A stretch of DNA of 64,000 bases from a virus. The stretch lies in IMG/VR virus record IMGVR_UViG_3300031578_000009, positions 1 through 64,000 of that record; one strand, written 5' to 3'. A model generated the notes under the pieces. That model was not told where the DNA came from. It was given only the letters and a program-made list of their open reading frames with translations, and ran no database searches. Within the stretch, counting starts at the first letter, position 1. Each line of letters begins with the position of its first letter. The translations under genes and the position numbers were made by a program. Positions 27,074 through 38,100 of the stretch are shown in pieces.

Positions 27074-29188
27074 ATGAGAAATAGAAATAATTATAATCCA
27101 TATACGCAAAACTATATAGCTCCAGTAAATGAGGCTAATATGGTTTATGAGCCAACATATGATCCTTCTGAAGCTGATAAATGGGCAAATTTATTACAAC
27201 AAAGGCAACAGCGTTATGATGCAGGAAGACAGCAATTATCTCAAGCTGAAGCTCAGTTTGGTGGTATGGAAACTCAAGCTCCAGATATATTGCAACAGCG
27301 TGTAAATGATTTTACTACAAATGTTGAAGATATGGTTTCAAAGCATTATAATGGAGATTATGGATTAGCTGTAAATGATATATATAAACAAATTGCTAAA
27401 GAAAGATCTAATCCATTTTATAAATATATAGCAGAACAAAATAATCAGGCTAAAATGTTACAGGAAGCTAAATTAAGGAATCCTGATTCATTTTATACAT
27501 ATAATAATAACACATTAAGTCCACAAGAGCAATTATTAAAAGCTCAACAAACTGGAGACGTATCAGTATTCCAACAAAATTTTGGATATAAACCAGATAC
27601 GTATGCTCTTGCTGAAAAACAATTAAGTAATGTTAGAGCAAATTCATTTGACAATTTAGTATCAGATTGGACGGATTCAGAAAAAGCTGGATTGGCTAAG
27701 GCTGGTATAATCAATGTGGATAAGTTATTAAAAGGATACAAATCTGCTGGAATAAGTCAATCAAGATTAGACAGTTTAAAAGAATCTATGGCTCAATCTA
27801 TGCTTAATCAAACTCCATATTTTGAACACATGTATAGTAATGAACAAGTTCAAGTTGGTGAAGATAAACAAGGTAATCCAATTATGAAACCAAGAGCATT
27901 GGTTGAAGCAGAAAAAGTAATTGAACAAGCTTCTCCACAATTTGTATTTAATCAAGTTGATAAAAATATTCAGAATCTTAATGGTAAAAGTGGATCTGGT
28001 GGTAAAACTCCATTTTCACTACAAAGATCTGTTAGTGGAGATCCAATAATTGATAAATCAACTCAATCGAGCATTAATGGATTAATTGATAACATAACAA
28101 AATATAATATTGATTTAGATAATCCTCAGTTTAAAGATTCTAAAATAGCTGATTTATTTAAAGCACATGCTGGGTATAGAACTAGTGAGTCTGAAACTAT
28201 GGGGAATATTTCAGACAAGATTCCAGTATTAAATTCTATATTTGAAGCAATGAATGTTAAAATGCCAGAATCAGTGTCAAACTTAATATCAGAAGTTGAA
28301 CCAACTGGTGTATTACATGCTGCTCAATTATATAAGAATTTGACCGGATTATATAGTAAAGCTTCAAGTTTAGAAAGTAAATTAGCATTAGGTCTTGCTA
28401 AACAACTTACTGGAGAATCAACTGTTGCTGATGCTAAAGATTTTGTAAAAACATTTGAAACAAAATATGGTATTAATTTAGATGGAATGTCAACTAAAGA
28501 TAAATTTGCAATTGCAACTCAAGCTTCTTTGGGAGAAACAGCAGTACAGGGACAGTTAATACCACTTGGAGAAACTTCAACTGAAGGTTATTATAATACA
28601 CAAAGATTAAATAAAAATCTTGATAGCGGAACTATTAATTTTGATATATATGTTAAAGAAGATAATGGTAATATGAAACAAGTTCCATTTGAAAAAATAC
28701 ATAAGGAGTTAAGTCTTCCAAGTGATTTTAAATTCTCTGATTTTAAAGCATCTACATTTAATCCATCAACTGGAAGATTAAGAGCAAATTATTATGATTA
28801 TAAAGATAAAAAATTCAAATCTATTGAGTTTACAGATCAAACTATAAAGAATCAAATGAGGCCAATAGAAAGATTAAATCAACAGATGAATTCAAGAAAA
28901 GATCAAAATTCTCCAGCTAAAGGATTTGGTATAACTGATTATTCTTATGAAGGCGGTAATGGTAAATTAATTTCAGCTTATGATTTTACTCAAGATCAAA
29001 ATGGTGCAGTTAAACTAATTAAGAGAACTTCATTTGTTCCTTCTGATGTACAAACTCCAAAAACAAGAAAAGAAGCATTAGAATTAATACATAAATATAA
29101 TTTTGATAATAATGGTAATTTATTACCAAATGCAAACATAGGAGAATTGGAAGATTACTCTGTTGCTTTAATGAATCAAATTAACTAG
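27074..29188 (+). CDS. Large virion cargo/ejection protein
   Basis: A 704-residue, Gln/Asn-rich, mainly helical protein with no membrane segment and no catalytic motif that I can see. The N-terminal 130 residues look like an extended coil (DKWANLLQQRQQRYDAGRQQ). The C-terminal half is mixed with strands. It stops six bases before the giant polymerase gene and is probably packaged with it. Confidence 0.55.
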   Translation: MRNRNNYNPYTQNYIAPVNEANMVYEPTYDPSEADKWANLLQQRQQRYDAGRQQLSQAEAQFGGMETQAPDILQQRVNDFTTNVEDMVSKHYNGDYGLAVNDIYKQIAKERSNPFYKYIAEQNNQAKMLQEAKLRNPDSFYTYNNNTLSPQEQLLKAQQTGDVSVFQQNFGYKPDTYALAEKQLSNVRANSFDNLVSDWTDSEKAGLAKAGIINVDKLLKGYKSAGISQSRLDSLKESMAQSMLNQTPYFEHMYSNEQVQVGEDKQGNPIMKPRALVEAEKVIEQASPQFVFNQVDKNIQNLNGKSGSGGKTPFSLQRSVSGDPIIDKSTQSSINGLIDNITKYNIDLDNPQFKDSKIADLFKAHAGYRTSESETMGNISDKIPVLNSIFEAMNVKMPESVSNLISEVEPTGVLHAAQLYKNLTGLYSKASSLESKLALGLAKQLTGESTVADAKDFVKTFETKYGINLDGMSTKDKFAIATQASLGETAVQGQLIPLGETSTEGYYNTQRLNKNLDSGTINFDIYVKEDNGNMKQVPFEKIHKELSLPSDFKFSDFKASTFNPSTGRLRANYYDYKDKKFKSIEFTDQTIKNQMRPIERLNQQMNSRKDQNSPAKGFGITDYSYEGGNGKLISAYDFTQDQNGAVKLIKRTSFVPSDVQTPKTRKEALELIHKYNFDNNGNLLPNANIGELEDYSVALMNQIN

Positions 29189-29194
29189 TATTTT

Positions 29195-32100
29195 ATGAAT
29201 CCATTTGATATAAAAAATATAAATCCACAAACTGGATTAACTGAACCTTTACAAACAAATAATCCATTTAAAAATATTAGAGGATCTCAATTTGGCCCTG
29301 TTAAAGCTGGTCAATATGGTGTTGGGGAATATTCAAGAGATAAGAATTTGAATTTCTCTGATGTTGTAGAGCAGCCAGATGAATTACAATATAAAAGAGC
29401 TGGACTACAATCTAATGCAGAATTAATTGGTAAATTTCTCGGACAAGCTGCAACTGAATCTACTCTTGGAGCTATTGAATCAGTAGGATATTTATTGGAT
29501 TTTGAAGACTTATTTAATACAGATGATATGGCTTCAAGAGATTTTGATAATGTATTTGCTAAATGGGTTAGAGGTAAAAAAGAAAGAGTTAATGATAAGT
29601 TTTTTCATATTTATAAATCAAAAGTTGCAGAGAATGGAACTCTTGGCCAGAAGTTAGGAGACAAAACCTGGTGGGCTTCACAAGGAGATACTTTTGGACA
29701 AAGTATGACCATGATGTTGCCGGCTATAGGAATAGCTGGATTAACTTCTGGAATAATGAAATCTGCTGGATATGGAGCAAAAATATTAAAAGCAGCTAAA
29801 ACAGCAGAAGAAATTGCTCAGGCTACTAATAAAATCGGAGAAGGAATCAATGCTATATCAGGACTTACTGCTGGTTTGACTTCTGCAAAGATTGAAGCAG
29901 CTGTGGAAGCTACAGATGCTTATAGAACTAACTATCAGAATTTCTTAAATGATCCAGATGTAATACAAAAATCATTAGCTCAATATAAACCAGAATATGA
30001 TCAATTGCAATCTGAATATGAAAAATTAAGTCAAACTTTATATAATCCATCTAACGAAGATTATCCAGTTAAAGAGGCTGGACGTAGACAAAAAATGTCT
30101 CAACTTGAGCAACAGATGGATCACATTAAAGATATTACACATGGCTCATTAGATCATACAGCAAGAGAGATGGCTGGTGAAGCTGCATCTTTAGTATATA
30201 AAGCAAATGCTATCAAAGCTCCATTAGAAGTTGCTCAATGGATGGTTGGATTAAAATCATTTGAAAAACTTAAGGGTGGATTAGAAGCAGTTAAAGAATC
30301 TAAAGTTGGGACTATTGCAGAACATATATTCCAACCTGCATCAGAAACATTTGAAGAAGGTTGGCAAGGATTTGCTCAAGTAGATGCTACTCATTCAGTA
30401 AAAACTGGTGAACAATTTTTAGGTGGAGAAGATGTTGGTCAAAGAATTAAAGACTATCAGAAAACAGAAGATGCTAAAGAATCTGAGTTTCTAGGTGGTC
30501 TAATGGGTATCGTATTTGATTATGGTGCAAGATATGGTGGCAAAGTTCTCAAAAATATTAATAAAACAATTAAGAAATCTACAGAAGATCCTACTATTAC
30601 TAAACCAGAATATAAGGCTATTCAGAATAACAATCATAAAGAAGCATTTATTAATGCATATGAAAATGATGGTATTAAAGGTATAAATAGTCTAATAAAT
30701 AATATACAATCTGCAAGTGAAGATATATTAAAGAATGAACAATTATCAGATGCAGATAAAGAAGAAGTTAAGTCTGGCCTTGAAAAAGCAAATGAATTAA
30801 ACAAATTTATTCAGGAGAAAGATAATTTCTTATCCAATGATCCAAGATTTCAAAATCAACAACTAAAATCTGCTTATGTAAAAGCACAACTTGAAGATAA
30901 GATGTATCAGGATGATGTTGATGTTATGAATCAGTACATGTCTGAGAGATTAAATAATTCAGGATTAGAAGCTCAACATTCAAAGGTTTATGAAAATTTA
31001 ATATCAATTCAAAGTTTAAAAGCTGCTCAGAATGAATTATTAAAAGAACAATCTTTAACTAAAGAAGAAAAAGATAATATTAAATCTCATGTTGAAGAAA
31101 AAATCAATAATATCAAAACTGAAAATGATGCACTTGTAAAATCCATTAAAGAAACAAATCCTAAATTTGATGTTAAAAAATTAGCTCCAAGAGATTCACA
31201 TGAGATTATTAAATATAACAGAAACAAAATCAAATCTGAAGTTTATAGAGAAGCTGTGACCCAACAAAGAATTAACAAATTTAATAATCTTAAATTAGAA
31301 GATGTCCAAGCAGCAATTTCTGAATCAGAATCAGAAAATAACAGATCTGATTTTGCAATTAATTCTGATGCATTAAAAAAGATTAACAATACAAGTGAAT
31401 TAAGAGTTTTTGAATCTCAAATATCAAAGAATAATCCTGTAGTATATGATAAATTAAAACCTGTAATTGAAGCTAAGAAAGCTGAATTACAAGTATCGGA
31501 AGATAAGACTAAAATTGCTACTATACAAGAAACTAATTTTAGAAAGTTATCAGATAAAGTAAATAATATGCAGACTAAGCAGGAATTAGAAACTGCTAAA
31601 GTTCAACTTGAATCTGATAATAAGAAAACTATTAATGACAATCATAAACAAGAACTATTTAAACAAATTGATAATAAGCTTTCTACTATTACAGAAGAAC
31701 CTAAAATAGTCAAAGCTAAAACTAAATCTGGTAATGAAATCATTGGAGAATTATCTTATACCAAAACTGGTAAACCAATGATTAAGAAAGAAGGTAATAA
31801 ATCTTCTACTCTCGTAGATCCAGAAACTATTGAAGAATTAAGTAAACAATCTCAACCAGAAGATATTGAAGCCCAAAAAGCTAATATTGAGAAAAGAAGA
31901 AATGCTGAAATAGCTAACCCTTATAAAATGTTACATGATTCTAATATAAAAAAGGGAACTGAATTATTTAGAAGAGCAACATCAGAAGAAGAATATTTTG
32001 ATCCAAATAGTAGATTTGTTTCATTAGGTAAAATAAAAGCGCTCAAAACAAATTCTAATGGAAACAATTTACAAGGCGTTTTAGTTGGTGATAGATGGCT

Positions 32101-35100
32101 TAATAAAGGAGCTTGGTATGATATGTATATCAAAAATGATGTTGATGCAATCAATGCTAAATATGATTCTGAATTATCAGCATTAAATACACAGCCAAAT
32201 GTATTAACCAATACAATACCTTTAACGACAGAAGAACAAACTATAACTGAAGAAACTCCTATAGTTGATAATCAGTCTATTATTACTCCTGAATTAGAAG
32301 ATGAATTAAATGATTTAGAAACAAGGAATGATGGTAGTGATAGAACTGGATTATTTGAAGTAGACCCCAGGGTTTTATTAACTACTAAAGCTAAAGAATC
32401 TGTTGAGTATAGAGACAAGAATGGTAATTTAAGATTTAAAGATAAATATGATAGTCATGGTGATTTAATTAAAATGCCTTTGTATGATGCTAAAATGGCT
32501 TCTGAAGATGTATTTAAAGAAAACTCACAAGTTATATTATCTGTAAATACAGAATTTATTAAAGTTAAAAATGGAGTAGAACATGTTGTAATTGATGGTA
32601 AAGATAAAGGTAAATTAACAATTGAAAATTTACCAATCAATATATCTACAGTAGAAGATTTTGAAGCAAATAAAACTCCATATGTAGCAATAAGGGATTT
32701 ATCAGAAGGCAAATGGACTAACTTAGAATCATCTGCTAAAGAGAAAACTATAGCCTTACGTGAAAAAATGTTTAAGGCTTATAAAAAGAATAAACAATCA
32801 ATATCATATTCTACTGTAACAAGTAAAGATAATGGTTGGATTAATAAAACTGAAAGACCTAAATCATTATCTGATAATTTAAAGATTAGTGGTCATTCAA
32901 TATATGGAGATAAAATATCATTTGGAGTATCTGGATTGTCAAATACAATTATGACTGCTAATGGTGAAGCTGTTAATATGGGTAGAATACCACCTGGATT
33001 ACCATATTTAATTATACCTAATGCTAATGGTCAAGAAGTTGGTACAAGATTAACTGTTAGTCCACTATCAGAACAAATAACTCCAAGTGGAGAACCTACT
33101 GGAGTTTATAATGATCATGTACAAAATGTATTTGCTATTCTTGAAGCATATGCAAATGATGATCCTAGATTTACTTATCAAAATGTATATAAAGAAGTAG
33201 GTAAATATTTTAATCTTAGGGAATCTGCAAAAGGATTAGATGATAAAGTTAATCCTAATGGTGAAGATTTAAACAACAATGTATTTGCTGCTTATAAAGA
33301 CAAATCTGGTAGAGTTGTTATATCATTACCTGCTAATAAAGGTTATAAACAAATAGTAATTAAGAAGACTAATGGTGGATTACAATACTATACTACATTT
33401 AATGGAATTGACCAACAATCTTCTAAAGAATCTTTATTGAAAGAATTCAATAATAGATTAGATCAAATGTATCAAAATATTCAGGTTGTTAGTAATAGTG
33501 AGATATATAATTTCAAAAGATTTGAATATAAAGATGGTAAATTAGAACAAGTATCTGATAATTACATAGACTTTCTATCAAAATCTGGTATTAAAACCAG
33601 AGTTATTCCAATGATTGGTTCTGATGGAAAACCATATTATGTATCTCAACCTAATATTACTATTGATGAAAATATCAAATCAGATGTCGAATTTAATCAA
33701 ACTCAGGAATCTCCAAAGCAATCTAATGATAATAAAGTAGTAGAAGAACAATCAACTGAACTAATATCTGAGATTCCTACTGTAACTACAAATGAAACTT
33801 TTAGTATAGAAGATTTTAATAATATTGATTTTAATTTAGATATTGATAATTTAAATGAAGCAAATGAACCTATTGATGGTATAGAATTTAATAATACTTC
33901 ATTATCTTCATTCTCTAATTTAAATGATATTCAGAAAGAATCAGGATTGGTTCAATCAATGTTGAATATATTATTGCAAAGACTTGATTCTAAAAGAGAA
34001 TTAAATACTCCAACAACAACCAAAGAAGCATTAGGTGAAGTAAAATCAATATTAATAAATACCAGAGACAAATTTAATAGATTTACAACACAAAATATTT
34101 CTACATCAGAAGCTAATACTAATGGCGTAACAATTGGTGCAACTAATAATGCTAAGATTGCTCAGAATCTTGATTTCTTTATTAATAATTTTGAACAACA
34201 ATTAAATAATGATGGTAGTGTTAAATTCATTGGATATGGCAATAAAGTTTTAATGGAATACAACAGATTATCTTTTAATTCTGCTTATTTACTAGATGAA
34301 GAAGCATTAGAAGATGTAGAAGATAAGCCTGAATCATTTATAGAAGGAAAAAACTATAAAACAGATCCAGAGAAATCTTTATCTGCACAAATCAAAAGAA
34401 CATTATCTGATATTAAAAAAGTAAAACCTAATGGTAAATATATATCTAATGCATTTGGATTAACTGAGAGGGAAGATTTTGGTAAGGTTTTTAACTATTT
34501 AATGGAAAACTTATCAAATGTTGCTACAGATGATATTATGAGTGAACTTTCAGAATTAGCTAAAGTTAGTTATATAGCAAAAGAAGTTAATTCAAAATTA
34601 GACTCATTAAGGGCTAAAAATCCAGAGATAATTACCAAGTTTATATCTACGTTCAAAAAACAAAAGATTAAGCTTTATTCTGTACTATATGAAGTAAATA
34701 ATGGTAAAATTATTACTAAGGTTACAGAGTCAAATAGAAATGGTGCTAAAGATGTAATATTTAATAATTGGAATACTGAGTTTGTAAGTACTGGTCATAA
34801 AAATGGATTCTTAATCAACAAAGACAATAAAGATACAGTAGTCAAAACTAAAGCCTCTAAAATAAATAATGACTTTGTAAATCTAAGAAAATTATCTGGA
34901 GAAGAATATATTAATGAATTATATTCTTTATTTAATAACATTGGAATAAAAGTGTCAAAAGATGCTTTAAAAGCTATTAAAGAAGATTTTAAGAACAAGA
35001 ATAATAAAAAATACTTTAAACAAGAGTTTAAAGGTAAAGCATTAAATCAAGAAACATTTGAAGGATTTATAAATGCTTATTTTGGACCAATGTTTAATAA

Positions 35101-38100
35101 GTTCAACAATGGTGAAAACATATTTGAAACAAACAAAGGAACTATTAAATCATTAGCAGTCTATGAACAAAAGTTTGATGTAGATGCATCTTCTCAGTCA
35201 TTTAGAAGTGCAAATGGTAATATGTATTATGCCTATGTTAATACACATCATTTGAGCAATACAATTGATAAAATCAACTCAAATGATACAGATTTTTTTA
35301 ATGAGAAATTAAACAATCCATTCTCATCTAAATCAACTTGGATTAATAATTCAGACGCTGTTAAGTTAGCTTATATTGATGTATCAAAAAGTACTCAAAA
35401 AGGTAGCACTGCTAAATCATATGAAGACCAAAATAATTTTGAAAAAGAAGTTACAAAAGTAAGTTTCTTTTTAAATAATGGTAATGTAGATAGAACAATG
35501 ATGTTAACTGTTTCTCCATCTGATAAAACAACGTTTTCATTATTAGATTCACAAAGAACCAGAGTAAATAATGGTTCATATTTAAATGAGAAACTTACAT
35601 TAGATAGCAATTTAGAGAAGCAATTGTTTGATTTATTTGTAACTTCTGAAATTAACAGGATTAATCAAACTGTTGATGATTTCAATAAAACTGAAGACAA
35701 AAATAAACTAATAGAAGGTTATCATTATCAAGGTAATCGCGTGGGAGCAGGTGGATATTTCTTCTTTATACCAGAACTTAATGAAGTATTAAAACGTAGT
35801 TCAGAAGGTAAAATAATAATGAATGAATCTAATTTATCTAAAGCTAAAGATATAATGCTTGGATTTTTAGAATCAGAAATTGGATCTAAAATTAAACAAT
35901 GGGAGAATATTGGTTTACAAGATTTTGTAGATGATGAAGCATTTAAGCAATATGATAGCAAACTATCTGATTTGGCTACAAATTATGTAATAAATAATGC
36001 ATCATCTTATGCTAACCAGTTTATGATGGTTACTGGAGATCCAGCTTTATTTGCAAAAATAGATGGTAAATTTACAGGAGAATATTCAAATTGGAAACCA
36101 GTAGTAGAAGCAAGTTTAGTAAATTTATTTAAACGTACATCTAAAGATATTGCTCCTGGAATAAAAGGTAAATTTGACAATCCTACATATAAAACATTAT
36201 TTATTGAAGAACCTAAAGAGAATTCATTATTAGGTAAAGAGATTAAAGCTTACAATAATATTAAACTTGCTGATGCTCAAGAATGGACAACTCTTGAAGA
36301 GCATTTGAATGTTATGAAAGCTATTGGTAAGATAGATCAGAATGATTATGATAACATAATTTCTAATAAAGATAATCTAACTTATGAACAAATATTGACT
36401 GTTATACAACCAATGAAACCTGTTCAGGTATTATCTCAAATGGATAATAATTTTAATGCAGAAACTCAATATTATATTAAAACATCATCATTCCCGTTAT
36501 TATCTCAATTAACTAAAGGATTTCCTGAATTAGATAAAATGAGGAAATTCATGGAAGATAATAAAATTGATAGAATTGCTCCAAAAACTGCTGTTAAATT
36601 AGGATTTCATAATGCAATAAATTTATTTAATGAAGATTCATTTAATGATAATAATGGTTTTAACGGTACTGTTCTTACTTTAAATAGAGAAGGATTTAGT
36701 ATTCAACAGGATGTTCCATATGATGAAAATAAATCTGAGATATTAGAAGGTTCTCAAATGAGAAAAACTATATTTGCTGATTTAACTCCAGATATGGAAT
36801 TTTCTATGGGTAATGCTGTTGAACTAAAGAAGTTATCAGATGCTATACACATAGAACAGTATCAGAGAAAGTTAGAAGAACTTAAAACAAAACTTAAAGT
36901 AGAATCTGATGGTATCATTCAAAATATGAATGAGCTTAAAGACATGATGATTAAAGAAGGTCTTGATAGAGGTTATTCTATTAATGATTTGTTAGCATTA
37001 ACAACTAAAAAATTATCTAATGGAAGATCTGTATTTAATATACCATTATTTTTTCATCCTATGGTTCATAAGATTGAATCATTATTGAATTCTATTGTAA
37101 AAAATAAGATACTTAAAAACAAACTACCAGGTAAATCATTCGTACAAGGTTCATCATTGGGATTTAAAGTGGCAACTGAAGATTTTCTAAAGAGAGTTGC
37201 TGGTGATAATAATGGAATTATTTTAACTAAAGATTATAAAGGAAGTTTAGATTATAGAGAAGAAAATGGTGAATTATATGCTGAAATATTCTTACCATCT
37301 ATATTTAAAGACATAGATTTAACTCAATATATTGGCAAGGATGGATTATTAGATACAAATAAAATAGATCCAGAATTATTAAATATGATTGGATATAGGA
37401 TTCCAACTCAGGGATTTAGTTCAATTATTAGATTAAAAGTAGTTGGAATATTGCCAAAAGTTTCAGGAGATTTAGTTATAGTTCCACCAGCAATGGTTAC
37501 TCAAATGGGTAGTGACTTTGATGTTGACAAACTATATGTTCATAATTATAATTATTATAAAGATTCCAATACAGATAAGATTAAAAAGATTAAGCATAAA
37601 AATACTGCTGAATCAAATCTACTCCAAAAAATGGGTAATTTAAGTGATTTATCCATGTATTCTGATGAAGAATTACAAAATCATTTATTAGATATATATC
37701 ACTCAATACTTAAAAACAAACAAGTACAGGAATTAAGTAAAAATCCACTTGATAATACAGAAATTGATAAACTTGCAAATGGAGACTTAAAGCAAGAAAG
37801 AGATTCTAAGTCTTTATTATCTGACAATTTACATTCAGATATGGTTGATGTTCAGGCTGCTGGGAAATTGGGTATTGGCATAACTTCCTTGTGGGTAACT
37901 GGACATAGAGATAATCAATATTCTGGGCTATATATTGAACCTAAAGCTGTAGATGGTAAGTTAATTTATAATGCAGTAATGTTTGATAATAAATCTGATC
38001 ATGAAGATTTAAATGAATCAACTAATGAGAACAATAAAATATATAATCCAAAATCAAATACAGTTGATCCAAATATAACTTATGGAAATCATGCATTTAA